Assembly: GCA_937872005.1 (NCBI GenBank)
Contig: CALMPQ010000479.1
Location: 1-15,554, forward strand
From: an uncultured Propioniciclava sp.
Lineage (GTDB): Bacteria; Actinomycetota; Actinomycetes; Propionibacteriales; Propionibacteriaceae
Direction of reading: 5' to 3'
DNA length: 15,554 nt
Shown here: positions 1 to 7,115 of the stretch, piece by piece
Position numbering within the stretch: the stretch's first letter is position 1
Layout of the letters: each line of letters opens with the position of its first letter
Position numbers and translations under genes: made by a program
The notes under the pieces: generated by a model
Seen by the model: the letters and a program-made list of their open reading frames with translations, nothing else
The model's database searches: none
Told to the model about the DNA's origin: nothing

Positions 1-1152
1 CGATTCCGGCAGCACGATGCGCCGCTTGGCGGTGCGTGCCATCTCGTTGAGCTGGTACTCGAACATCACCGGCGTCCGGATTTCGGCGCGGTCGACCTTC
101 ATGGCGCTCAGCAGGGCGTCGGCGTCCACGTGTTCGGAGAACAGGCGACGCCCCAGCTCGGTCTTGCGGTCGGAGCTGGTCTTGGTCCCCTCGAGACCGA
201 ACAGCTTCTCGGCGGTGGTGTAGGTGCCCAGGTCGGTGATGATGATCGGCAGCTCGTGGTGGACGGACGTGATGAGGCTCTTGATCGTGTCGGGGACCTC
301 GTAGCCGCCGGTGAGGATCAGGCCCGCCAGTTGCGGGAACGAGCCGGACGTCTGGGCCAGCAGCAGACCCGGGATCATCTCGGTGCGGTCGCCCGGCAGC
401 AGGATCGTCGCCTCCGATTCGAGGCGCGCGAGCAGGTTCGGCAGCGTCATCGCGCCGACGATGACGGTCTGGCTCTCATGCGCCAGCGATTCCGGACGCC
501 CCGCCACGAGGCGTCCGTCGACGGCCTCGGCCTGGGCTGCGACCGTGGTCGCGGCGAGGACTCGGTTGTCGGGGATGGCGCCGACGACGACATCCGGGAA
601 GCTCGCCCGCACGGCGTCCGCGTACGCCTCCTCGTCGCCAGCCGGGACACGGGTGGGGATGATCGCGACCACATGCGCGTGGTTCTTGCGCAGTTCATCC
701 ATTGCGTTGCGGGTGAGCGACACCAGCTCGTCCGCCGAGCGGTTGCGTGCCGAGACCGTATAGGCGACCGGGGAGTTGAGGTTGGCCGCGATGCGGGCGT
801 TGAGGGCGAGTTCACCAGAGCCCAAGACGTCGCGATAGTCGGAGCCCATGATGACGACGGCGTCATGGTGGGTGGCTATCTCGCCGAACCGGCTCACGAT
901 CGTGGCCAATGCGTCGTCGGGGTTCGCCTGGACGTCGGCATACGTCACGCCGAACGACTCTGCGTACTCCTGATGGACGGCGGGTTGACGCAGCAGCGCC
1001 GTGAGGATCTCGTCAGGCTCGCCACCCTTGATGATCGGCCGGAACACCCCCACCGATTCAACCTCGCGCGTGAGCGCGTCAACGATGCCGAGGGCGATGA
1101 CCGACTTCCCTGTCTGGCCCTCCGGCGCCATCACATAGATGCTCCGAGTCAC
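1..1152 (-). CDS. pta: Phosphate acetyltransferase, N-terminal 384 residues (partial at the left edge)
   Basis: Long-form phosphate acetyltransferase, which interconverts acetyl-CoA and acetyl phosphate in the cytoplasm, normally paired with acetate kinase. The visible part begins with a BioD-like P-loop domain (MAPEGQTGKS near residues 8-17), continues into a DRTGG domain around residues 220-330, and ends just as the catalytic PTA_PTB domain starts (TPVMFEYQLNEMA, then RRIVLPES at the edge). Full-length homologues are about 690-700 residues, so the catalytic half lies outside the window. The start is the GTG at 1150-1152. It has no Shine-Dalgarno sequence, but a TAGCCT box lies 7 bases upstream, which suggests a leaderless transcript. 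It lies 72 bases downstream of the ABC permease gene on the same strand and probably has its own promoter. Confidence 0.93.
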   Translation of the reverse strand, partial: MTRSIYVMAPEGQTGKSVIALGIVDALTREVESVGVFRPIIKGGEPDEILTALLRQPAVHQEYAESFGVTYADVQANPDDALATIVSRFGEIATHHDAVVIMGSDYRDVLGSGELALNARIAANLNSPVAYTVSARNRSADELVSLTRNAMDELRKNHAHVVAIIPTRVPAGDEEAYADAVRASFPDVVVGAIPDNRVLAATTVAAQAEAVDGRLVAGRPESLAHESQTVIVGAMTLPNLLARLESEATILLPGDRTEMIPGLLLAQTSGSFPQLAGLILTGGYEVPDTIKSLITSVHHELPIIITDLGTYTTAEKLFGLEGTKTSSDRKTELGRRLFSEHVDADALLSAMKVDRAEIRTPVMFEYQLNEMARTAKRRIVLPES

Positions 1153-1159
1153 GGGGGTC

Positions 1160-1165
1160 AGGCTA
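1160..1165 (-). promoter_or_regulatory. Probable -10 box of a leaderless pta transcript
   Basis: TAGCCT on the minus strand, 7 bases before the pta GTG. In actinobacteria a TANNNT hexamer this close to a start codon without a Shine-Dalgarno sequence usually marks transcription beginning at or next to the start codon. The same hexamer and spacing precede the lacI-type gene in this window. No convincing -35 box was found. Confidence 0.5.
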
Positions 1166-1224
1166 CCGGGCACGGGCGGTCGACGCGTAGCGCAGCGGCC
1201 CCGCGGAGTGGCCGTGCTCGTGCC

Positions 1225-2445
1225 TCACTGGAACTCACGGTTCTTGCGCAGGAGTTCGAGGACGGGCTCGTTCAGTTGCTTCGCCAGGATCCACCGTTCT
1301 CCGATGTACCAGACGGAGCAGAACAGGATGAGGAGCAGCGCGACGTTGAGCCCCGTTGCTGTGAGGCCGCCGACGGGACCCATCGCCAGAGTGGTGGCCA
1401 CGAGGGACACGACGATTCCGACAGCCAACGCCCACAGAAGGGATCGGCGTAGGACCTGTGCGTAGGCCCGACTGATCTCGCGCGTGTCTGCCCCCCAGTG
1501 ACGCAGGATGCCCATGTCGCGCCGGGCGAGTCTCACGTACGTACGCCAAGTAGCCAGGAAGTAAACTCCAGCTCCGAGGAACAGGATGGACGCAAGGGTC
1601 AGCGCCGCGGTCACCTGTGCGGAAAGACTCACGTCCAGGTCTTGGAACGCTGCCAGGGCATAGCGCGGCGCAAAACCGGCGGCACGCAGGCGTTGCGCAA
1701 CTGGCTCGACCTGATCCAGGTGATCGGGGACCACATGGACAGCTCCGACCAGGGGCGTCATGGGTAGTTCCCCAGCATTCCACCGAGCGAGGACGCCGTC
1801 CCAGTCCTGCCCGAACGACAGTTCGGTGATGTGTCGAAAGGTGTCTTCGCGCACCAAGATGATGCCCTCAGTGTGTCCGCCCAGAAGGTAGGTTGCCGCA
1901 TCTGGGTTGGGGACGGCCTCCAAAGTGAGCCCGATGGTGCGGGAGTCGTGAGCCGTGTAGCCATCGTCGCCCACCTCCACCACGGGGATGCGCAGAGAGG
2001 TTGCCCCCGTGGAGCCGTCAAGGGCGAAGGCGACCGTGGCCGGGGTGTCCGGGAGGCCGAAGAGGCGTGAGCCATCGTCGTCGACTCCCAGCACGTGGCG
2101 GACCCGGCCGCGCTCGTCCTCCACGCCTCCACCCAGTTCGAACTGGACGGCCGTGAACCCGGGAACCTGGGTTCCAACGGCAGCAACTGTCTCAATGGAC
2201 TGCACGGCGGCGCGGTTGAGGGGCTGCAATCCATCAGTCCCGAAGGACTGTGTCACCGTCATCACGCGGGCCAGAAGGTTGTCAGTGAAGTCCGACCGAA
2301 CTCGCTGGAGGCTGTGTTGGGCCACTGAGAGAACAGATACCAAGGTGATGGTCACGCCGACCAGGAGAAGGGTCGCGGTCGTGAGGTAGCGACGCGAGCG
2401 AGTCACCGCGATTGTCAAAGGGCTACGAGACACGGAGACGTCCAT
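1225..2445 (-). CDS. MacB/FtsX-type ABC transporter permease
   Basis: Membrane subunit of 406 residues with the FtsX/MacB layout: one N-terminal helix (about residues 18-42), a large extracytoplasmic domain (about 43-273), then three helices (about 277-299, 335-355 and 364-382). Proteins of this fold usually do mechanical work on the envelope, such as lipoprotein release, efflux of peptides or antibiotics, or signalling, rather than importing small solutes. The ATG at 2443-2445 lies inside the end of the ATPase gene (23-base overlap), preceded by a GAGGATGG stretch. A longer open frame continues upstream, but it is antisense-like and out of frame with the ATPase. It is the last gene of the four-gene operon. 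The extracytoplasmic domain is not one I recognise, so the substrate is unknown. Confidence 0.85.
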   Translation of the reverse strand: MDVSVSRSPLTIAVTRSRRYLTTATLLLVGVTITLVSVLSVAQHSLQRVRSDFTDNLLARVMTVTQSFGTDGLQPLNRAAVQSIETVAAVGTQVPGFTAVQFELGGGVEDERGRVRHVLGVDDDGSRLFGLPDTPATVAFALDGSTGATSLRIPVVEVGDDGYTAHDSRTIGLTLEAVPNPDAATYLLGGHTEGIILVREDTFRHITELSFGQDWDGVLARWNAGELPMTPLVGAVHVVPDHLDQVEPVAQRLRAAGFAPRYALAAFQDLDVSLSAQVTAALTLASILFLGAGVYFLATWRTYVRLARRDMGILRHWGADTREISRAYAQVLRRSLLWALAVGIVVSLVATTLAMGPVGGLTATGLNVALLLILFCSVWYIGERWILAKQLNEPVLELLRKNREFQ

Positions 2446-3028
2446 CCTCGAGATCCAGTCGCGTCCAATCAGGGGAGGGCCACGGGATCTCGGCATCGTG
2501 GGTGGCCACCACCAGGATTCGGCCCGGGTGCATGTTCCAGAGACCTTCGTACACGCGGCGCCGGTTGTCCACGTCCAAGTTCGCAGTGGGTTCATCCACC
2601 AGGATGAGTTCGGGTTCGGAGAGGCGGAGCGCGGCCAGTTCCACGCGTCGTCGTTCACCGCCGGACAGGGTCGCGACCTTCGTGTCGACGAGCGAACCCA
2701 CGTGGAGTTCATCGAGGTGGGCCAGGCCCTGTGACCGTGTCAACACCTGGTTCAACTTCGCCCACGCGATGATGGCCAAGTTCTCGAAGGCTGTCAGTTC
2801 GCTGAAGAGAAGGTCTTCCTGGATGAGGTAGGCACGTGAGGCGGGTGCGGTCACTTTCCCGGAGTTGACGGGCACGTAGCCGGCTAGAACGTTGAGGAGG
2901 GTGGTCTTGCCGGCTCCGGAGGGGCCGCGCAGGACATACGGTCTCCCCGGAGTGAACTCCTGGTTGAGGTCCTGCAGAACGTTGCGCCCTCCAAAAGTAA
3001 CGCTGACTCCTTCAAGACGTGCAGTCAC
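2423..3028 (-). CDS. ABC transporter ATPase, LolD/MacB type
   Basis: Cytoplasmic nucleotide-binding subunit of 201 residues, slightly short for the family. All core motifs are visible: Walker A GPSGAGKTT (35-43), Q-loop Gln70, signature LSGGERRR (121-128), Walker B ending ILVDEPT (142-148) with D-loop ANLD, and switch His177 in VVATHD. It should power the FtsX-like permease whose start codon it overlaps. The start is GTG 3026-3028 (VTARLEGVS), which overlaps the lipoprotein stop as GTGA, the usual arrangement for translational coupling. An upstream extension of this frame would run into the lipoprotein gene and is not homologous. It belongs to the MacB/LolD-like exporter class rather than the importer class seen at 6063-7115. 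Confidence 0.93.
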   Translation of the reverse strand: MTARLEGVSVTFGGRNVLQDLNQEFTPGRPYVLRGPSGAGKTTLLNVLAGYVPVNSGKVTAPASRAYLIQEDLLFSELTAFENLAIIAWAKLNQVLTRSQGLAHLDELHVGSLVDTKVATLSGGERRRVELAALRLSEPELILVDEPTANLDVDNRRRVYEGLWNMHPGRILVVATHDAEIPWPSPDWTRLDLEDGRLRVS

Positions 3029-3918
3029 CCTTCGACCTCTTTCGTGGAGCCGTCGAGGTAGACGGTGGTGGTTGTGTCGTCCCACGTGAAGTCGATGATT
3101 GATCCCCGCGCGAGCTCGCGCGACGCACTCGTCGAGGGGTTGACGCTGGTCAGGGTCAGATCGCCTTGGGAGTTGGGAGCCAACGCGAGGACATCCCCCC
3201 GGTCTTCGCGGAACGTGCAGTGGTAGTCACAAGGCAAGGGCGCGGCGCTTCCGGGGACGGTGTCCTCGACCACGAGACTCCCGCGCCAGGTGGCCAACCG
3301 CGGAGTCTGGAGACCGCGCTGCTCGACGGCTAGATCCCCCCCGCCGAGCGAGGTGCTGGCCAGAAGGTAGCTGCTGTCGTCCACGGGGTCAGGCATGGTG
3401 ACGAAGATTCGGTCACCCAGAATGGCCCCTCTGACCGCGCTGGCGGGTAGCTCGGTCAGCGTCGTCAACTGTGTGCCGCTCCATGACATCAGTACGGCGC
3501 TGGTCGGGGCTCCACGTTCATCGTGGCCGACCCGCTGAAAAATGTGATTCACGTCGGACGAGACGACGGGAAACAATGCTTCACGGGGTCCGAGTTCCAA
3601 CAGGGTCGTCAATGACTCATTGGTTCGATCGATCAGCTTGAACCCGAATTTCTCACTGTCACCGCTGGTCAGAAGTCGGCCGCCGTTTGGGAACTGATAC
3701 TGAAAGGTCTGGGGTGGTTGGTCCCCGTTTTTCACTTCAGTGCCATCCCCCATGTTGTAGAGAATGACGCGGTTGGTTGAGTGCCTGAACAGAAAAACAT
3801 GGTGGGCGGGCGCTTGACCTGGAAGCCCCTGAATCGGAGCAGCCGGTGCCGAAGTGCATGCGGTCAGCAGCGTGGTGGTCACCATCATGGCGACCACCAC
3901 GCGACGGAAGTTGATCAC
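3025..3918 (-). CDS. Predicted lipoprotein, possibly beta-propeller-like, unknown function
   Basis: A protein of 297 residues. Its short N-terminus has a lipobox (LLTAC, Cys21) preceded by a hydrophobic stretch, so it should be lipid-anchored outside the membrane. The mature part has repeated short beta-strand-like segments (for example HHVFLFRHS, SAVLMSWSG, LATWRGSLVVED, IDFTWDD), suggestive of a propeller fold, but no family was recognised. A CDYHC pair (Cys230, Cys234) could form a disulfide. The GTG start at 3916-3918 shares one base with the stop of the upstream secreted-protein gene (TAGTG), and its stop overlaps the ATPase start (GTGA). This coupling places the protein stoichiometrically with the transporter. 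It may be a substrate receptor, an immunity lipoprotein or an adaptor; all three are inference. Confidence 0.82.
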   Translation of the reverse strand: MINFRRVVVAMMVTTTLLTACTSAPAAPIQGLPGQAPAHHVFLFRHSTNRVILYNMGDGTEVKNGDQPPQTFQYQFPNGGRLLTSGDSEKFGFKLIDRTNESLTTLLELGPREALFPVVSSDVNHIFQRVGHDERGAPTSAVLMSWSGTQLTTLTELPASAVRGAILGDRIFVTMPDPVDDSSYLLASTSLGGGDLAVEQRGLQTPRLATWRGSLVVEDTVPGSAAPLPCDYHCTFREDRGDVLALAPNSQGDLTLTSVNPSTSASRELARGSIIDFTWDDTTTTVYLDGSTKEVEG

Positions 3919-4436
3919 TAGGCTGAAGCGATGATCTGCCAGTTCCGCGCGTCCCCGCGGAACTTCACGTACGCAGTGTTCTGGATCCAAACGGTGTTGG
4001 ACCGGTAGTCCTGCTGCGGAGCCACCACCATGTTCGAGCGGTAGGAGGCGCTCCGTGCGCCATTGGTGTTGAACCAGTACTTGGTCTGGGTCACCGACTG
4101 CCAAGAAGAGCTGGCGCTGGCGCCCACGGAGGAACCGACAGTGAGGCTCAGCGATGCGGAGTTTCGCAGGGATGCCCCTGCGGTCCACGTTGTCCTGATC
4201 TGCTCTACCGTCTGAGTTCCACCCACAACAGCACTGACCTGATAGGTCCATTGACGGGTGTTGCCCGAAATGCTGCCATTGCCCGATGTGCGCCAAGCAT
4301 TGGACGTGAGGGTGCCGTAGGGGGTGCCGATCGATTTTGCCTGGCTCGCGGCATGGGCAGAAGTTGCCGCGAATCCTGCCAAGGTGAGAGTTGCGGTCGC
4401 AATTGCGGCGGCGCGCTTCAAGGTCGTCAGGCTCAT
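3918..4436 (-). CDS. Small Sec-secreted protein of unknown function, first gene of the ABC operon
   Basis: A protein of 172 residues with a clear Sec signal peptide: basic start MSLTTLKR, hydrophobic core, predicted cleavage after AHA near residue 29. The mature part of about 143 residues has no cysteine. It is rich in Ser, Thr, Asn, Trp and Tyr, and has alternating polar/aromatic patterns typical of a beta-sandwich (YGTLTSNAWR, TRQWTYQVSAVV, TKYWFNTNG, NTVWIQNTAYVKF). No catalytic motif was seen. The start is supported by AGGAGA at 4446-4451, nine bases before ATG. The stop overlaps the lipoprotein start. The organisation (secreted cysteine-free product, then lipoprotein, then MacB-like ABC) resembles lactococcin-972-type bacteriocin loci, but the sequence is not one I can place in that family. 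Confidence 0.85.
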   Translation of the reverse strand: MSLTTLKRAAAIATATLTLAGFAATSAHAASQAKSIGTPYGTLTSNAWRTSGNGSISGNTRQWTYQVSAVVGGTQTVEQIRTTWTAGASLRNSASLSLTVGSSVGASASSSWQSVTQTKYWFNTNGARSASYRSNMVVAPQQDYRSNTVWIQNTAYVKFRGDARNWQIIASA

Positions 4437-4445
4437 GTGGTTGAG

Positions 4446-4451
4446 TCTCCT
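4446..4451 (-). promoter_or_regulatory. Ribosome binding site of the secreted-protein gene
   Basis: AGGAGA on the minus strand, nine bases before the ATG at 4434-4436. It is the only strong Shine-Dalgarno in the four-gene operon. The downstream genes rely on overlapping stop and start codons. Confidence 0.7.
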
Positions 4452-4568
4452 GTATCCATAATTGGGGGACTCCTAGACGGTAGAGGATGGCATCGCGCAC
4501 TGGCATCCGTCGAAGGTGCCAAGTTGAAGCATCAATCTAGTACTTAAGGGCGACACGATCGACGCCTC

Positions 4569-4785
4569 GGGGTCGGGTCTTTCCTCGACGCCTGCCATGC
4601 ATGCACCTCGGGCATTGACCCGTCGGGGGTCGTCGGCAAGGTCAAGGGCACCATCGGCCGCCGGGTGGACCCCGAGTCCCGGTCGAGGTCATTGGGCCTG
4701 TGGTCCCAGGCCTGGGTGGAGGTATCCCTCCGACGCCGAAGATCCCGAAGTCGTTCACGCCGTGTTTGCGCAACTTGCCCCCTGA
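4569..4785 (+). pseudogene. Decayed 3' part of an endonuclease IV (nfo) gene
   Basis: Translating from 4572 gives VGSFLDACHACTSGIDPSG, then VVGKVKGTIGR. It aligns without gaps to the matching segment of the intact endonuclease IV at 10826-11635 (VGFCLDTCHAHAGGLDPSG, then LVDTIKGITGR): 17 of 30 residues are identical, including the metal-site LD.CHA core. The homology then breaks. A second frame starting at 4682 gives VEVIGP, matching HEVLGL. A third frame gives YPSDAEDPEVVHAVFAQLAP and a TGA at 4783-4785, resembling the family C-terminus (ETP.DA.. then VEWLRELL). Three frames plus missing sequence between these blocks show a relic with frameshifts and deletions. No start codon or upstream two-thirds of the gene was found. 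It points toward the importer operon and is not expected to make protein. Confidence 0.72.
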
Positions 4786-4812
4786 CGTCACCCGTCATGC
4801 CCATACTGAGTG

Positions 4813-4826
4813 TGAACGCGCTTTCA
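4813..4826 (+). promoter_or_regulatory. LacI-family operator candidate
   Basis: TGAACGCGCTTTCA differs at one position from the symmetric LacI/GalR-family site TGAAAGCGCTTTCA, including the central CG pair that the hinge helix of these regulators contacts. It lies 76 bases before the first ATG of the importer operon, whose last gene encodes a LacI-type regulator, so local repression relieved by a ligand is the simplest reading. The core promoter around it could not be assigned. Confidence 0.62.
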
Positions 4827-4890
4827 TTTAGACGGGGTGTACGCCTTGAATCTGGGTGGGCGCGCCCCACGTTTCGTGCAATCGCTTCCA

Positions 4891-4896
4891 AAGGAG
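4891..4896 (+). promoter_or_regulatory. Ribosome binding site of the solute-binding protein gene
   Basis: AAGGAG, six bases before ATG 4903-4905. It decides the start: the same frame is open from ATG 4837, but that upstream start has no Shine-Dalgarno and would bury the lipoprotein signal peptide behind 22 extra residues. Confidence 0.8.
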
Positions 4897-4902
4897 CCGT
4901 CG

Positions 4903-5994
4903 ATGTTGTCCCGTCGCACTCTCGCCCAGGGCGCTGCCGCGCTCGTGGCGTCCGCCCTCGTCCTGACCGGCTGCACCCCGCCCCAGCAGGCTGCCCCCGG
5001 TTCCACGCCCGCTGGTTCGGCCGCGCCGCCGGCCGCCGCCGACACCCTCGTCGTCTACTCCAACTCCGTCTCGGACGGCCGCGGCGACTGGCTCGCCAAG
5101 GAGGCCGAGGCCGCCGGCTTCAAGCTGCAGTTCGTCGACCTCGGTGGCGGTGACGTCCAGAACCGCCTCCTCGCCGAGAAGAACAACCCGATCGCCGACG
5201 TGACCTTCGGCCTGAACAACGTCTTCTTCGAGAAGCTCAAGGCCGCTGACGTGCTCGAGCCCTACACGCCGAGCTGGGCCGGCGACGTCGACCCGAAGCT
5301 GGGCGACGGGTCGCTGTTCTGGCCGATCGTGCGCGAGCCGATCATGCTCATCTACAACGACGGCGCCTACCCCGGTGGCGCGGGCGCCCCCACTGACTGG
5401 CCCGACCTGTGGACCAAGCCCGAGTTCAAGGAGAAGTACGAGACCCCGACTGGCCTGGGCGGCGCGACCACCCAGATGGTGCTGTCGGGCATCCTCACCC
5501 GCTACGCCGACCCCGCCGGTGAACTCGGCATCTCCGAGGAGGGCTGGAAGGCCGTCGAGGCGTACTTCGCCAACGGATCCCCGGCCGTCAAGGGCGAGGA
5601 CCTCTTCGCGCGGATGAAGGCCGGCAAGGTGAACGCCGGCCAGATGTGGCTCGCCGGCAAGGCCACCCGCGAGAAGCAGTACGAGCTCAAGACCACGGCG
5701 GTGAAGCCGGCGGTCGGCGTCCCGTTCGCGGTGCAGCACGTCGCCCTGGTCAAGGGCACCAAGAAGGCCGACCAGGCCAAGAAGTTCATCGACTGGTTCG
5801 GCAGCGCTGAACTGCAGGCCAAGTGGAGCAACGAGTTCTTCACCGCGCCGACGAACACGAAGGCTGACGCGACCGCGAACAAGGACGCGGTGGAGGCCAC
5901 CGACGCCTTCACCCGCCAGGACATCGACTGGGCGTTCGTCGCCAAGAACATCGACGCCTGGGTCGAGAAGATCACCCTCGAGTACCTCGGCTGA
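4903..5994 (+). CDS. Lipoprotein solute-binding protein of an ABC importer (Fe3+/phosphonate/hexose-phosphate class)
   Basis: A protein of 363 residues with a twin-Arg-containing signal (MLSRRTLAQG) and a lipobox LTGC at Cys24, followed by an Ala/Pro/Gly linker. The mature part starts DTLVVYSNS and shows the two-lobed binding-protein pattern of the FbpA/ThiB/AfuA/PhnS group: NRLLAEKNNPIADVTFGLNN, a WPIVREPIMLIYND hinge, and a C-terminal KKFIDWFGS. It should capture the substrate outside the cell and deliver it to the fused permease at 7112-8869. Known members bind Fe3+, thiamine, 2-aminoethylphosphonate or hexose phosphates. I cannot choose among these from residues alone, but the phosphodiesterase in the same operon favours a phosphorylated organic ligand (inference). 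It is separated from the ATPase gene by a strong hairpin. Confidence 0.9.
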   Translation: MLSRRTLAQGAAALVASALVLTGCTPPQQAAPGSTPAGSAAPPAAADTLVVYSNSVSDGRGDWLAKEAEAAGFKLQFVDLGGGDVQNRLLAEKNNPIADVTFGLNNVFFEKLKAADVLEPYTPSWAGDVDPKLGDGSLFWPIVREPIMLIYNDGAYPGGAGAPTDWPDLWTKPEFKEKYETPTGLGGATTQMVLSGILTRYADPAGELGISEEGWKAVEAYFANGSPAVKGEDLFARMKAGKVNAGQMWLAGKATREKQYELKTTAVKPAVGVPFAVQHVALVKGTKKADQAKKFIDWFGSAELQAKWSNEFFTAPTNTKADATANKDAVEATDAFTRQDIDWAFVAKNIDAWVEKITLEYLG

Positions 5995-6004
5995 GGCACA
6001 CCCC

Positions 6005-6040
6005 GACGGGCCGGACGCCGCAGGTCGGCGTCCGGCCGTC
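6005..6040 (+). terminator. Intercistronic hairpin after the binding-protein gene
   Basis: The arms at 6005-6020 and 6026-6040 pair over 15 bases with one bulged G, around the five-base loop CAGGT. The hairpin starts 11 bases after the solute-binding protein stop and is not followed by a T tract. It is more likely an attenuator or 3'-end stabiliser, giving more binding protein than ATPase and permease, than a full intrinsic terminator. Confidence 0.6.
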
Positions 6041-6062
6041 ACCCGGCAGAAAGGCAACGTCC

Positions 6063-7111
<1,049 letters not shown>

Positions 7112-7115
<4 letters not shown>

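Larger units (their letters stand above)
4437..4902. other. 466-base divergent intergenic region with an nfo relic and an operator
   Basis: This stretch separates the minus-strand secreted-protein operon from the plus-strand importer operon. It contains the Shine-Dalgarno of the former, the decayed endonuclease IV relic (about 4569-4785), a small GGCCTG/CAGGCC stem (4695-4712), an 8-base TGACGTCA palindrome (4783-4790), the LacI-type operator (4813-4826) and the Shine-Dalgarno of the importer operon. Both operons must be transcribed from here. An A+T-rich patch around 4532-4548 (TACTAGAT on the minus strand) could hold the promoter of the secreted-protein operon, but neither promoter could be assigned with confidence. 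Confidence 0.6.

Noticed and set aside
130..1452. A 440-codon plus-strand open frame over pta and the end of the ABC permease
   Set aside because: It runs across two real minus-strand genes and their intergenic gap. The protein is low-complexity Arg/Asp/Gly-rich.
3918..4436. Assigning the secreted protein to the lactococcin-972 bacteriocin family
   Set aside because: The locus layout is similar, but the mature protein is about twice as long and no family motif could be matched, so the link is kept as analogy only.
4251..4547. A small plus-strand open frame antisense to the secreted-protein gene
   Set aside because: It has no ribosome binding site and no motif. The minus strand has a signal peptide and an operon context.
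4695..4712. GGCCTG/CAGGCC stem within the endonuclease IV relic as a possible terminator or small RNA
   Set aside because: It has only six pairs and no T tract, and it falls in sequence explained as decayed coding DNA.
4783..4790. The perfect palindrome TGACGTCA near the operator
   Set aside because: It overlaps the relic's stop, is only 8 bases long and has no second copy nearby, so chance is enough to explain it.
4828..6057. A 409-codon minus-strand open frame opposite the solute-binding protein
   Set aside because: It has a Gly/Val/Leu/Glu-rich shadow composition and no recognisable motifs, while the opposite strand encodes a convincing lipoprotein with a Shine-Dalgarno.
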